64,000 nucleotides of DNA from Falsiruegeria litorea R37 (GCF_900172225.1 NZ_FWFO01000001.1:2666001-2730000), one strand, 5' to 3'; numbered from the stretch's first letter, positions 42,704-52,768 are shown. Notes: generated by a model from the letters alone, not told the origin. Made by a program: numbers and translations.

Positions 42704-43012
42704 TTACTGCTTCAGACAGAGTTCCAGCCACGCCTCGCCCAGGTTTTCCTTGCGCACGGTCGACATTTTTTGCTGGTAGACCCACGGCGCAATAATCGGA
42801 ATCGCGTTGTTGTAATTGTCAGGCCAGGTCGGGTTGGTTGCGGCAACGGCCTCGGCCACGTCGCGTTCCTTGACCCGATCCAACCGGGCGTTTTGAACCG
42901 CCGCGACCACTTGCGCCTGATAGGTACAGCTCTGTTGTTTGGTGTCAGCGGCGGCAACGGGGGTCGCCAACAGGGCAGCGGCCAAAGAAGCTGCAGTTGC
43001 AAGGCGGATCAT
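42704..43012 (-). CDS. secreted protein of unknown function
   Basis: 102 residues with a signal peptide (MIRLATAASLAAALLATPVA, cleavage after AAA). The mature domain has two cysteines (SCTYQAQ and LELCLKQ at the end), likely a disulfide, and a helical middle. Not recognised. It lies between soxG and dnaG, 39 bp downstream of soxG in the same direction. Start at the ATG 43012, with GGGAGA upstream. Confidence 0.7.
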   Translation of the reverse strand: MIRLATAASLAAALLATPVAAADTKQQSCTYQAQVVAAVQNARLDRVKERDVAEAVAATNPTWPDNYNNAIPIIAPWVYQQKMSTVRKENLGEAWLELCLKQ

Positions 43013-43051
43013 CAACGGTCTCTCCCGGAATCAGTTCAGGTTCCGCGCAGG

Positions 43052-43597
43052 TTACCCCCGCGCGGCCACAGCTTCCATGGCCGTTTTAAGATCGTGAACC
43101 AGAGTGTGCGCCATCGAGCGGAACCCCATGATCTGGAACGTGCCCTCGTCCACACGCGCCAGCGAGACCGACAGATGCTGCAATTGGGTGCGCACGGCCA
43201 TGCCAACCGGGAAATGCGCCAGCCGCACATCCACCGGCACCAGACGCGCCAGAACATCCTCGGCCGTCTCGCCGGACAGGGTGACAACCGCCCAGGCGTC
43301 GGATTGATCGGTCAAGGCCGCGTGTTTGGCCAAACCCGCATCTGTCACAGGCCCCACCAACATCGCCTGCGCATGTCCGAACCAGATGGCCTGCGTATCG
43401 CTGCCCTGTGTCAGCCCATTGGCCTGAGGATACGCCACCCCATGCGCGGCCTTCATCGCCTTGGACAGCTTATCCTGTTGTCCATTGTAGGGCGCAACAG
43501 AGGTCATCTGCCCCGGCTCAACCTCGACCACCTTTGTGGCGCCAATGGTCAGCGGCAGCAGACCCGCACAGGGTGAAAGAGCTGTAAGTTTATCCAC
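43052..43597 (-). CDS. soxG: sarcosine oxidase, gamma subunit
   Basis: About 181 residues. It shows the SoxG body (IWFGHAQAMLVGPVTDAGLA, VTLSGETAEDVLARLVPVDV, GFRSMAHTLVHDLKTAM). In the heterotetramer SoxG contacts alpha and beta, and it has a folate-domain-like fold without its own cofactor. The likely start is the GTG at 43597, preceded by GGGGGA. It overlaps the end of soxA by 8 bp. It is the last gene of soxBDAG. Confidence 0.9.
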   Translation of the reverse strand: MDKLTALSPCAGLLPLTIGATKVVEVEPGQMTSVAPYNGQQDKLSKAMKAAHGVAYPQANGLTQGSDTQAIWFGHAQAMLVGPVTDAGLAKHAALTDQSDAWAVVTLSGETAEDVLARLVPVDVRLAHFPVGMAVRTQLQHLSVSLARVDEGTFQIMGFRSMAHTLVHDLKTAMEAVAARG

Positions 43598-46523
43598 GGA
43601 CCCGTTCCCCCTGTTGGTCAAAAAACACCGGATCGACCACTTCGCACAGGGTTTCCACCCCGCGCAGCCCGTCGACCATTTTCACGATTTCGCCATGACG
43701 CTCGCGCCCATCGGCCATGAACCCAAGCGCCAGCATGCAGCCCAGAGTGGGCGAATGACACACGGACGTCAGATAACCTTGATCATTGGTCCTGATGGGC
43801 TCATCTCCCTTCTTGTAGAGATGCGCGCCCGCCAAGACCTGGCCGTCTTTCTCGACCGGTTTCAGACCAACCAGAACCTCGCGCCCCGGCTCTTCGAGCC
43901 CCGGTCGTTGAGTCATCGTCTTGCCGATGCAGTCCTTCTTGGCCGACACCATCCGCCCCATGCCGATGTCATACGCCGTTGTCCGCCCGTGGATTTCCGA
44001 GTGGGTGATGAACCCTTTCTCGATCCTGAGCACATTCAGCGCCTCCATCCCATAGACGCCGCCGCCCATTTCCTCGGCCTTTTTGGCCAGCAGACGGAAC
44101 AGGCTGTCGCCATAGCGCGCGGGCACGGCAACCTCATAAGCATGCTCGCCCGAGAAAGAGATGCGAAAGAGGCGCGCGTCGATGCCCAGAACCTTGACCG
44201 GACCACAGGCCATGAACGGCCAGTCTTCATCGGTCAGCGGTTTGTCGAGCAGCGTATCCAGCACCGCGCGCGACTTTGGTCCCGCGACCGCAAACTGCGC
44301 CCATTGTTCGGTGACAGAGGTGAACTGCACATCCAGATCACGGCACAGCGCCTGATTGACGAATTCCAGATGTTTCATCACGTCGCCCGCACCGGCGGTC
44401 GTGGTGGTCATCACATAGTGGTTTTCACCCAATCGCGCGGTGGTGCCGTCATCCATTACGAACCCATCCTCACGCAGCATCAGACCATAGCGCGTGCGCC
44501 CCACCTTCAGCGTGGAGAACATGTTGGTATAGACAAGGTCCAGGAATTGCCCGGCATCTTTGCCCTGAATGTCGATCTTGCCCAGGGTCGAGACATCCGC
44601 CACGCCAACCGCGTTGCGGACATAGCCGACCTCTCGGTTACAGCTTTCAAGCCACGTGGGTTCGCCCGCCTTGGGGAAATAGCTCGGGCGATACCACAGC
44701 CCCGCCTCGATCAGCGGTGCGCCCCGTTCGACAGTCGCCTTGTGCGAGGTGGTGAAGCGTTCGGCGGCAAAGCTCTTGCCCGTGCCCCCTGCCCCAAAGG
44801 CCGCAATGGCCACCGGCGAATATGGCGGGCGGAACGTGGTCGTTCCGGTTTCAGGGATCCCGCGCCCGGTGGCATCGGCCAAAATGGCCAGCGCCGCCAC
44901 GTTCGAGTTCTTGCCCTGATCCGTCGCCATGCCTTGCGTGGTGTAGCGCTTCATATGCTCGACCGAGCGGAAGTTTTCGACCGCCGCCTGTTTCACATCC
45001 TTGACCGTGACGTCGTTCTGGAAGTCGAGCCAAGCACGGCCCTTGCCCGGAACCGCCCACAAGGGCGCAATTTCGTAAGCGTCATCCTCGGCCTGCGGCT
45101 GTGCCACCTCCGGCGCTTTGTGTCCCAGATCAGCCAACGCACGGGTGGCAACCTCGGCCCCTTCGCGCAAACACGCCGCGGTGGAAAAGACCCCGTTACA
45201 AGCGCCCGCCGCTTCCAGCCCCGGGATCGCGCCTGGCGTCGGCACAAAGCTCTCGATCTCGCGCTTCCAGGTCGGGCGCCCGTTCATGTGACAGGTCAGA
45301 TGCACAGTCGGGTTCCACCCGCCGCTCATCGCCAGACAATCGGCCTGCAGGTTCTGCTCGCCGCTGGCACTGCGGATGGTGATCGATTCCAGCGCCTTTC
45401 GCCCAGCGCTGTTTGAAACCTGCGCACCGCGATAAACGGGGTAGTCATCGGACGTCGGCCCATCATGACGGCTGTCGATGACACCGGCCACATGCACGCC
45501 TGCGTCCAGCAGATCGCGGGCTGTGCGGTGGATGTCGTTTGTGTTGCCAAAGACCGCCACGCGCTGCCCCGGCGCCACGCCCCAACGGTTCAGATAGGCC
45601 CGCACCGCACCCGCCGTCATGATGCCCGGACGGTCGTTGTTGCGGAAAGCCACGGGACGCTCCAGAGCGCCCGCCGCCAGCACCGCACGTTTCGACGCGA
45701 TCCGCCAGAACGTCTCGATCGGCGCACCCGCAGGACGGCTGCCCAAGTGATGACGCACACGTTCAAGCGCGCCAAATGTGCCACCATCATACGCACCGGT
45801 TATTGTGGTGCGCGTCATCAGACGCACATTGTCCATCAACCGCAACTCGGCCAGAACCTCATCGGCCCAGACATGGCCGGGTTTGCCGTCGATTTCATGC
45901 GTCTCGGCCAACAAGCGACCGCCCATGCGGCTGTCTTCTTCTGCCAGGATCACATCCGCGCCTGCCCGACCAGCAACCAGCGCGGCCATCAACCCCGCAG
46001 GACCGGACCCAATCACCAGCAGGTCGCAAAAGGCATAGGCCTTGTCATAGACATCGGCGTTGTTTTCGCCCGACAGCGCGCCCAGGCCGGCGGCACGACG
46101 GATGATGGGCTCGTACAGCTTTTCCCAGAACGCCCGCGGCCACATGAAGGTCTTGTAATAGAACCCCGCCCCCAGAAATGGCGCCGCCAGATCGGTGATC
46201 GCCATCGGATCGAACTGCAGCGACAACCCACGGTTCTGACTGCGCGCCGACAACCCCTCGTACAATTCTTGCATCGTGGCGCGCACGTTGGGGTCCTGCC
46301 GCGCGCCCTCACCAATGGTCACCAGCGCGTTGGGCTCTTCGCTCCCTGCGGTCAGAATGCCGCGCGGGCGGTGATATTTGAACGAGCGGCCCACCAGGCG
46401 CACTTCGTTGGCCAGCAGGGCGGACGCCAGCGTGTCGCCTTCCAACCCTGTGTAGTTCACCCCGTCAAACGAGAAGGTGACCGGTTTGCTCTGATCCAGC
46501 AGGCCCTTGCTTGCGATCCTCAT
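43590..46523 (-). CDS. soxA: sarcosine oxidase, alpha subunit
   Basis: 977 residues. In order: an N-terminal ferredoxin-like segment (SFDGVNYTGLEGDTLASALL), the NAD-binding domain (LLVIGSGPAGLMAALVAGRA), and a C-terminal aminomethyltransferase-type (GcvT-like) domain with GKIDIQGKDAGQFLDLVYTN and DIGMGRMVSAKKDCIGKTM. It binds NAD+ and tetrahydrofolate and passes the methylene group to folate. It overlaps soxD by 4 bp. Length is typical (about 965-1000). Confidence 0.96.
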   Translation of the reverse strand: MRIASKGLLDQSKPVTFSFDGVNYTGLEGDTLASALLANEVRLVGRSFKYHRPRGILTAGSEEPNALVTIGEGARQDPNVRATMQELYEGLSARSQNRGLSLQFDPMAITDLAAPFLGAGFYYKTFMWPRAFWEKLYEPIIRRAAGLGALSGENNADVYDKAYAFCDLLVIGSGPAGLMAALVAGRAGADVILAEEDSRMGGRLLAETHEIDGKPGHVWADEVLAELRLMDNVRLMTRTTITGAYDGGTFGALERVRHHLGSRPAGAPIETFWRIASKRAVLAAGALERPVAFRNNDRPGIMTAGAVRAYLNRWGVAPGQRVAVFGNTNDIHRTARDLLDAGVHVAGVIDSRHDGPTSDDYPVYRGAQVSNSAGRKALESITIRSASGEQNLQADCLAMSGGWNPTVHLTCHMNGRPTWKREIESFVPTPGAIPGLEAAGACNGVFSTAACLREGAEVATRALADLGHKAPEVAQPQAEDDAYEIAPLWAVPGKGRAWLDFQNDVTVKDVKQAAVENFRSVEHMKRYTTQGMATDQGKNSNVAALAILADATGRGIPETGTTTFRPPYSPVAIAAFGAGGTGKSFAAERFTTSHKATVERGAPLIEAGLWYRPSYFPKAGEPTWLESCNREVGYVRNAVGVADVSTLGKIDIQGKDAGQFLDLVYTNMFSTLKVGRTRYGLMLREDGFVMDDGTTARLGENHYVMTTTTAGAGDVMKHLEFVNQALCRDLDVQFTSVTEQWAQFAVAGPKSRAVLDTLLDKPLTDEDWPFMACGPVKVLGIDARLFRISFSGEHAYEVAVPARYGDSLFRLLAKKAEEMGGGVYGMEALNVLRIEKGFITHSEIHGRTTAYDIGMGRMVSAKKDCIGKTMTQRPGLEEPGREVLVGLKPVEKDGQVLAGAHLYKKGDEPIRTNDQGYLTSVCHSPTLGCMLALGFMADGRERHGEIVKMVDGLRGVETLCEVVDPVFFDQQGERVRG

Positions 46524-46783
46524 GCCGTTTCCTCCGACACCAGCCGCGTCGAGACGACCTCGTGCGTCACCGTATTACGCGTCACTTCGATCCAGGCGCC
46601 GCAGCCGCCCTCGTGGTACCAAAGGTCGCGCGTCACCCCGGCCGGGTTTTCGCGCAGATAGACATAGTTGTCCCAAGCCTCTTCGCCCGCGTCCGGCGCA
46701 GGCCGGTCCAGCGACACGGCGTGGCCCTTGTAGTAGAACTCGCGACGATCCCGTTCGCCGCAGATCGGACAGGTGATCCTCAT
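46520..46783 (-). CDS. soxD: sarcosine oxidase, delta subunit
   Basis: 87 residues with four ligands for zinc: CPICGERDRREFYYKGH near the start and GGCGAW near residue 61. SoxD is a small zinc-binding structural subunit of the heterotetramer. It overlaps soxA (ATGA) and follows soxB by 59 bp. Confidence 0.94.
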   Translation of the reverse strand: MRITCPICGERDRREFYYKGHAVSLDRPAPDAGEEAWDNYVYLRENPAGVTRDLWYHEGGCGAWIEVTRNTVTHEVVSTRLVSEETA

Positions 46784-46842
46784 ACCCCAACCCCCTGCTT
46801 CTTCTCGTTACAAATACGGAAATCCGACATCTGCCTCATCCC

Positions 46843-48096
46843 TCAATGCAGGTTGTGTTGAGAGCCCTTGCTCTCTTCGTCGATGATGCCCCGCCCGGTG
46901 CGGAAGCGGTCCAGCTGATAGCGCGTGGCGTTCTCATGGTAACGATCCGTCGCGATCAGATGGGCAAAGACGTTGCCTGACCCCGGCACCGCCTTGAACC
47001 CGCCGTAGTTCCAGCCGCAGTTCAGATAGAGCCCGTCGATATGGGTCCGGTCGATGATGGGCGATCCGTCAGGCGACATGTCCATGATCCCACCCCAGCT
47101 GCGCAGCATCTTGGCCTTGCCGATCATCGGCATCAGCGCCATCCCAGCCTCCATCACATGTTCGGCTGTCGGCAGGTTGCCACGCGCCGCGTAAGAGGCA
47201 TAGAAATCCAGATCGCCGCCAAAGACCAAGCCGCCCTTGTCCGACTGGCTGATATAGAAATGGCCCATGCCAAAGGTGACGACATTGTCGATCACTGGCT
47301 TGAGACCCTCGGTGACAAAAGCCTGCAGGATGTGGCTTTCGATTGGGAGCGTCATGCCCGCCATCGCCGCCACCTGGCTGGAGCGGCCCGCAACCACCAT
47401 CGCCACCTTCTTGGCCCGGATCGGTCCGCGCGAGGTCTGCACGCCCTTGACCTTGCCATTCTCGATATCGATGCCAGTCACTTCGCAGTTCTGCAGCAGG
47501 TCCACGCCGCGCTGGTCGGCCCCACGGGCAAAGCCCCAGGCCACGGCGTCATGGCGCGCCGTGCCGCCGCGCGGGTGATACAGCCCGCCGTAGATCGGGA
47601 AGCGCGCGTTGTCGAAATCCAGATAAGGCAGCATGCCGCGCAGCTCGTCCCGCCCCAGCAGGATCGCGTCATCCCCCTGGCTGAGCATCATGTTGCCCTG
47701 CCGCGCCCGCGCGTCCCGCTGGCCGTCGGAATGGAACAGGTTGATGATGCCCCGCTGCGAATGCATGACGTTGTAGTTCAGGTCCTCTTCCAACCCTTCC
47801 CACAGCTTCAGAGAGTGCGAGTAGAACTCGGAATTGCCTTGCAAAAAGTAGTTGGCCCGCACGATGGTGGTGTTCCGGCCCACGTTGCCGCCACCGATAT
47901 AGCCCTTTTCCAGCACCGCGACATTGGTCAGCCCGTGCTCCTTGGCCAGGTAATAGGCCGTCGCCAAACCGTGACCACCGCCACCGATGACCAGAATATC
48001 GTATTCCGCCTTGGGTTCGGGATCGCGCCAATGGGGTTTCCAGCCCTTGTTGCCGGTCAACCCTTCCTTGAGAACGCGAAGGCCTGAAAAACGCAT
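46843..48096 (-). CDS. soxB: sarcosine oxidase, beta subunit
   Basis: 417 residues. The FAD-binding GGGGHGLATAYYLAKEHG is near residue 40. GYIGGGNVGRNTTIVRANYF and the C-terminal WGGIMDMSPDGSPIID with NCGWNYGGFKAVPGSG are typical of the flavin oxidase family. SoxB binds FAD non-covalently and FMN covalently and oxidises sarcosine to glycine. The start at 48096 has AGGAGGA upstream. A further upstream in-frame start is rejected. First gene of soxBDAG. Confidence 0.95.
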   Translation of the reverse strand: MRFSGLRVLKEGLTGNKGWKPHWRDPEPKAEYDILVIGGGGHGLATAYYLAKEHGLTNVAVLEKGYIGGGNVGRNTTIVRANYFLQGNSEFYSHSLKLWEGLEEDLNYNVMHSQRGIINLFHSDGQRDARARQGNMMLSQGDDAILLGRDELRGMLPYLDFDNARFPIYGGLYHPRGGTARHDAVAWGFARGADQRGVDLLQNCEVTGIDIENGKVKGVQTSRGPIRAKKVAMVVAGRSSQVAAMAGMTLPIESHILQAFVTEGLKPVIDNVVTFGMGHFYISQSDKGGLVFGGDLDFYASYAARGNLPTAEHVMEAGMALMPMIGKAKMLRSWGGIMDMSPDGSPIIDRTHIDGLYLNCGWNYGGFKAVPGSGNVFAHLIATDRYHENATRYQLDRFRTGRGIIDEESKGSQHNLH

Positions 48097-48238
48097 GATC
48101 TGCTTCCTCCTGTCGGGCTGGAATGTGCCCGTCGGAACAGATGTATCAATCCGCCCCCGGATCACCATATCGCTTTTCGACAAAAACATGTCAGACTGCG
48201 ACCAGATCTGTCGCAAAGACGTCTTGGCGTTTCAGCCT

Positions 48239-49138
48239 TCAGAACCGGATACGGGCAGCAAACCCCACGATCGGAGCTGTATCGTAGTCTTGACGGCTGA
48301 TCTGCGCACCATTGGCCGCGTCCAGCGTCAAACGCCCATCAAGCTCGGCCCCGACGAAAGCACTGACCTGCACTGCCGGGTTGGGCTGGTAATCCACCGA
48401 CAAGACTACAGGGACACTGCGGTCTTCGCCCACACCGCCTGGTGCAAGCCCTGTGTTGTCCAACCGAAAGCGCACCCGTTCCGACCGCGCACCGAGAGAG
48501 AAACTCAGGGCGTCAGTGTGCTGATAACTTAGGATCACGCCCGGTCCCTGAGTGGCCCCCAACCCCGTTCCGGTGCTCAAGTTCCAACGCGGCGCAATAT
48601 CCCAGTCCACCAAAAGCGCTGGAAAGACTTCCGTGCCATCCGCCCCCAACTCCGAGAACGCGCCAAAAGCGGGCCCGATCCGCAGCTTCGGGTTCACCTG
48701 CCAGGTAATGCCCGCAAAGACACCATACGTGTAGCCATCCGATGAGGACGCCCCATCTTCATAGTCCCACCGAATTTGGGGCGAGACAAAAACCGTTGCG
48801 CTGTTTCCAACCGAAAACCGCACCGGCGCAGAAATGCGTACATCGCGGATGCGATCCCAAGGCTGGTTGCCCGCAAAGCTGAAGTCATAGGAAAACTGGC
48901 CATAGCTCAGAAACAGGCCAGCCGAAGCGCCGCTGTCAAAACGGTAAAACGCGCCGCCGCGCACGAACGCCCGTTCCGCACTGAACTGGCCGCCACCACT
49001 GAGCCCTGCGTTGCCTTGGTAGACCGCCAGTCCATCAAACTGCGTCGCCCATCCAAATTGTTGCTGAGCGTCAGCCCCGGTCGCACTTAGGAAAAATGCG
49101 CCGCCATAAACGGCAAGAAAACGCGTCACTGAAGTCAT
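48239..49138 (-). CDS. outer-membrane beta-barrel protein
   Basis: 299 residues. A signal peptide (MTSVTRFLAVYGGAFFLSAT, cleaved near GADAQ) is followed by a body of alternating hydrophobic strands, for example SAGLFLSYGQFSYDFSF and SVPVVLSVDYQPNPAVQV. The C-terminal residue is Phe (ARIRF), as outer-membrane barrels require for assembly by BAM. It resembles DUF6268-like barrels, but the family is not sure. It stands alone between the sox operon and the glutamate-dehydrogenase gene. Confidence 0.75.
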   Translation of the reverse strand: MTSVTRFLAVYGGAFFLSATGADAQQQFGWATQFDGLAVYQGNAGLSGGGQFSAERAFVRGGAFYRFDSGASAGLFLSYGQFSYDFSFAGNQPWDRIRDVRISAPVRFSVGNSATVFVSPQIRWDYEDGASSSDGYTYGVFAGITWQVNPKLRIGPAFGAFSELGADGTEVFPALLVDWDIAPRWNLSTGTGLGATQGPGVILSYQHTDALSFSLGARSERVRFRLDNTGLAPGGVGEDRSVPVVLSVDYQPNPAVQVSAFVGAELDGRLTLDAANGAQISRQDYDTAPIVGFAARIRF

Positions 49139-49244
49139 CGGCTGCTCCTTGGGATGTCTCGCTTGGAAACAATAGAGCGTTGCGATCTGCCTCCCACCTC
49201 GAGACGTCCAATTCTCTGAAAAATGATGTATTCCAAGCCAAAGC

Positions 49245-49278
49245 GCACAAAAAAGCGGCGCGCATTTCTGCGCGCCGC
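49245..49278 (-). terminator. Rho-independent terminator after the glutamate-dehydrogenase gene
   Basis: On the minus strand GCGGCGCGCA-GAAA-TGCGCGCCGC (49278-49255) is a perfect 10-bp stem followed by TTTTTTG. It lies 22 bp after the stop codon. Strong. Confidence 0.93.
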
Positions 49279-49300
49279 CTTGGTCATTCTGATTTGGCGA

Positions 49301-50737
49301 TTACAGACCCTTGGCGCGATAGCTGGCTGCAACCTTGTTGATCGACACCAGATAGGCCGCTGTGCGCAGATCTTCGACATCGACGCGGTCATGCCAGATC
49401 TCACGCATCGACTGATACGCAATCCTCATCGTGTCATCCAACCCCGAGCGCACCAGCTCCAACTCATCGGCGCCGCGCAGGTACTTTTGCTTGAATTCGG
49501 GCGTCATTGACCAGGCATCACCGAGATAGCGATCCAAGCGTTCCAGCTCGTCGATGACCAGTTGGTGGCGCGCCTCTTCCTGGCGGCGCTGCATCCGGCC
49601 GAACCTGATGTGGCTGAGGTTCTTGACCCATTCGAAATAGGACACGGTCACACCGCCTGCGTTTGCGTACATGTCGGGGATGATTACCGTGCCTTTCTTG
49701 CGCAGGATCTCATCCGCGCCGGCCGTCACGGGGCCGTTCGCAGCCTCGATGATCAGAGGCGCTTTGATGTTGGCCGCGTTGCCAAGGTTGATCACACCCT
49801 CAAGCGCCGCCGGGATCAGGATATCGCAGTCCTCTTCCAGCACGGCACCGCCCTCGGCGGTGTGGGTCGCATCCGGATATCCGGTCACGCCGCCATGCTT
49901 GACGATCCAGTTGCGCACGCCTTCGACGTCCAAGCCGTCAGGATTGTACAGCGCCCCGTCACGTTCGATGATGCCAACGATTTTCGAGCCGTCCTCTTCC
50001 TGCAGGAACTTGGCCGCGTGATAACCCACGTTGCCCAGGCCCTGCACGATCACACGTTTGCCATCGAGCGAGCCGCTGAGACCTGCCTTGGCCACGTCGC
50101 GTGGATCACGGAAGAACTCGCGCAGCGCATATTGCACCCCGCGTCCCGTCGCCTCAACCCGACCTGAAATGCCGCCCGCATTCAGCGGTTTACCCGTGAC
50201 ACAAGCACGTGCGTTGATGTCCGTGGTGTTCATGCGGGCATATTGGTCCGCAATCCAGGCCATCTCGCGCTCGCCGGTGCCCATGTCAGGGGCGGGAACG
50301 TTCTGAGACGGGTGGATCAGGTCGCGCTTGGCCAGTTCATAGGCAAAGCGGCGGGTGATCTGCTCCAGCTCATGTTCGTCGTATTGACGCGGATCAATAC
50401 ACAGACCGCCCTTGGAACCACCAAACGGCGCCTCGACCAGCGCGCACTTATAGGTCATCAGAGCTGCGAGCGCTTCAACCTCGTCCTGGTTCACCGACGG
50501 GGCAAAGCGAATACCGCCCTTGACCGGCTCCATGTGCTCTGAGTGCACCGAACGATAGCCTACAAAGGTCTGAATCTGTCCGCGCAATCGTACACCGAAC
50601 CGAACCGTATAGGTCGCATTACAGACCCGGATTTTCTCTTCCAATCCTGGCGGCAGATCCATCAGGGCCACCGCCCTGTTGAACATCAGATCAACGCTTT
50701 CACGAAAACTGGGCTCATTTGTACGGGTCATACTCAC
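49301..50737 (-). CDS. Glu/Leu/Phe/Val dehydrogenase family enzyme, probable glutamate dehydrogenase
   Basis: 478 residues. The three family lysines are present: K73 in PVKGGIRF, K97 in MTYKCAL, K109 in PFGGSKGGL. The NAD(P) loop is VQGLGNVGYHAAKFL. Residues of the C-terminal domain include EAANGPVTAGADEIL and IPDMYANAGGVTVSYFEW. The presence of K73 and K109 fits a glutamate dehydrogenase rather than a branched-chain enzyme. It interconverts glutamate and 2-oxoglutarate. The start is a GTG after GGAGGAA. An ATG 6 bp later is possible. Confidence 0.92.
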   Translation of the reverse strand: MSMTRTNEPSFRESVDLMFNRAVALMDLPPGLEEKIRVCNATYTVRFGVRLRGQIQTFVGYRSVHSEHMEPVKGGIRFAPSVNQDEVEALAALMTYKCALVEAPFGGSKGGLCIDPRQYDEHELEQITRRFAYELAKRDLIHPSQNVPAPDMGTGEREMAWIADQYARMNTTDINARACVTGKPLNAGGISGRVEATGRGVQYALREFFRDPRDVAKAGLSGSLDGKRVIVQGLGNVGYHAAKFLQEEDGSKIVGIIERDGALYNPDGLDVEGVRNWIVKHGGVTGYPDATHTAEGGAVLEEDCDILIPAALEGVINLGNAANIKAPLIIEAANGPVTAGADEILRKKGTVIIPDMYANAGGVTVSYFEWVKNLSHIRFGRMQRRQEEARHQLVIDELERLDRYLGDAWSMTPEFKQKYLRGADELELVRSGLDDTMRIAYQSMREIWHDRVDVEDLRTAAYLVSINKVAASYRAKGL

Positions 50738-51070
50738 AATACTTCCTCCATGACCTTACGCGACTCGCTCAAGAATGAGTTGTCGCAGCGACAGTATGAC
50801 CGTTCGATTAACAAGTGCGACATTTTTAATCACTTGCAAATCGATCGTAGTTCGATAAAGGCCGAATCACTCATTTAACCCCCTCGCCTGATGATTGTTT
50901 CGACCAAGGAAACAACACCTCGAAACTTGGGAAAAATGTGTCAAACAAAGTGTTAATATCCTTTGTTTGGAACATATTGCGCCCCAATTTAGCCATCATC
51001 TCAAAGCAAAAACGTTCAGTGGAAGTTTGTCTTCAGGCTGCTTGTCAGGTGCTGAAGAGAGAGGTGAGTC
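50738..51070. other. 333-bp divergent intergenic region
   Basis: Between the glutamate-dehydrogenase gene and the tadG-like gene, AT-richer than its surroundings. It holds short inverted repeats, TGTCG-CAG-CGACA at 50781-50793 and CAAGTG / CACTTG around 50813-50839, and must contain both promoters. No gene is visible. Confidence 0.6.
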
Positions 51071-52768
51071 ATGTTTACTGACGCTGGAAAAAAGGCGGGG
51101 CCGCTGAGTGTCGCAAGTCGCACTTTGTCGCATCGCGCACAGCGTTTTGCTGCCGACGAAAGCGGTGTCATCGCGATCTTTGTGCTGTTTTTATTCGTAA
51201 TCATGTTGGCCGTGGGTGGCATCGGGATCGATGTCATGCGCTACGAGCGTGACCGGGCAAAACTGCAATACACGATGGATCGCGCCGTTCTGGCCGCAGC
51301 TGACCTTGACCAATCTCTCGAACCCGAAGCGGTGGTCCGCGAGTACCTGGAGAAAGCCGATCTTCTGCAATTTCTGACCAGTGTGACCGTGTCCGAAGGT
51401 CTGGGTTTCCGGAACGTGAAGGCGACGGCGGAATCCGAATTCCCGACACAGTTCATGCATATGACAGGTGTCGACACGCTGAGCGCACCGGCAGCCAGCA
51501 CCGCCGAAGAAAGCATCGGCGGCGTCGAGATTTCAATGGTGCTTGACGTCTCGGGATCGATGAACTCGAACAATCGACTGCCGAATCTGAAAGTGGCAGC
51601 GCGCGATTTCGTCGACCAGATGGTCGACAATACCGAAGACGGGAAACTGTCGATTTCGATCATTCCCTATGCGACCCAGGTTTCCATCCCTGACAATCTG
51701 ATGGCCGAGTTTAATGCGACAGGTGAGAATGCCCATTCGAACTGCCTCAATTTCCGGTCGAGTGATTTTTCGACAACAACTTTGAACGAAAACGCTGCCC
51801 ACCCACGCACCATGCATTTCGATACGTTTACCAGTTCGGGGTCCAGCCGCAGCGACGGCCGTCCTTACGGTGACTTGGTCAAGTTCCCCGTGTGCGAGGC
51901 AGACAGCCGTCGCGAGATCATGTTGCTGCAGAAAGACCGCGACACGCTAAAGAACTTCATCACGGCACTGACCGCGCGTGGCAATACCTCGATCGACGTC
52001 GGGATGAAGTGGGGCACCGCATTTCTGGACCACAGCATGAATGACGTCGTGACCAACCTGATCGCGAACGGTGATATCCCGAACGATTTTTCTGCCCGCC
52101 CCCATCAGTATTCGGACGGCGAAACGCTAAAAGTCATCGTTCTGATGACGGACGGTCAAAACACCAGCCAATATTACCTGCGTGACCAGTATCGGCAGGG
52201 GGATTCGAACATCTGGTGGAATGCCGAAGAAGAGAAGTATTCAGTCTATCGACCGGCAACCAACCGCTATTACTGGCCGCATAACCGCGAATGGGAAGAT
52301 CACCCCTATGGTAACGGCACATACACGGAAACCCGCTGCACAGGCACGCTTTACTATGGCAATTGCTACTATGGCAGCTGGGTAACCGAAACCATCACAG
52401 AACCCGGCAGCGCCGAGCGTCTGACATACCCACAGCTTTGGGAACAGACGTCGCTACAGTATAACCTCAGCAAGCACTACTATCCCTGGATGAACGACAG
52501 CCAGGCGCGTGACGAATGGTATTATGGCGTCCGCAGTTACGTCGGCTCCAGCACCAAAAACACCCGAACACAGGCTATCTGTGACGCGGCCAAAGCCCAG
52601 AATGTGATCGTTTACACCATCGGTTTCGAAGCCCCCAGTGGCGGCCTTTCGGTTCTCAAGAACTGTGCCAGTTCGGACAGCCACTTCTATGATGTGGACG
52701 GGCTAGAGATCTCGGACGCATTCGCCTCGATCGCATCATCGATCCGCAAGCTGAGGCTAACCCAATGA
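51071..52768 (+). CDS. TadG-like pilus-assembly protein with von Willebrand A domain
   Basis: 565 residues. An N-terminal TadE-type membrane segment (ESGVIAIFVLFLFVIMLAVG) anchors the protein. The vWA domain starts near residue 150, with the metal site DVSGSMNSN, GNTSIDVGM and VIVLMTDGQNT. An insert of about 110 residues after that is unusually rich in Tyr and Trp (YYWPHNREWEDHPYGNG, LYYGNCYYGSW). The protein acts with Flp/Tad pili or in adhesion. It overlaps the next gene by 4 bp. Other tad genes are not here. Confidence 0.9.
   Translation: MFTDAGKKAGPLSVASRTLSHRAQRFAADESGVIAIFVLFLFVIMLAVGGIGIDVMRYERDRAKLQYTMDRAVLAAADLDQSLEPEAVVREYLEKADLLQFLTSVTVSEGLGFRNVKATAESEFPTQFMHMTGVDTLSAPAASTAEESIGGVEISMVLDVSGSMNSNNRLPNLKVAARDFVDQMVDNTEDGKLSISIIPYATQVSIPDNLMAEFNATGENAHSNCLNFRSSDFSTTTLNENAAHPRTMHFDTFTSSGSSRSDGRPYGDLVKFPVCEADSRREIMLLQKDRDTLKNFITALTARGNTSIDVGMKWGTAFLDHSMNDVVTNLIANGDIPNDFSARPHQYSDGETLKVIVLMTDGQNTSQYYLRDQYRQGDSNIWWNAEEEKYSVYRPATNRYYWPHNREWEDHPYGNGTYTETRCTGTLYYGNCYYGSWVTETITEPGSAERLTYPQLWEQTSLQYNLSKHYYPWMNDSQARDEWYYGVRSYVGSSTKNTRTQAICDAAKAQNVIVYTIGFEAPSGGLSVLKNCASSDSHFYDVDGLEISDAFASIASSIRKLRLTQ

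Noticed and set aside
43536-45416. A 626-codon open frame opposite soxA and soxG
   Set aside because: Same reason: antisense to conserved genes and no recognisable domain.
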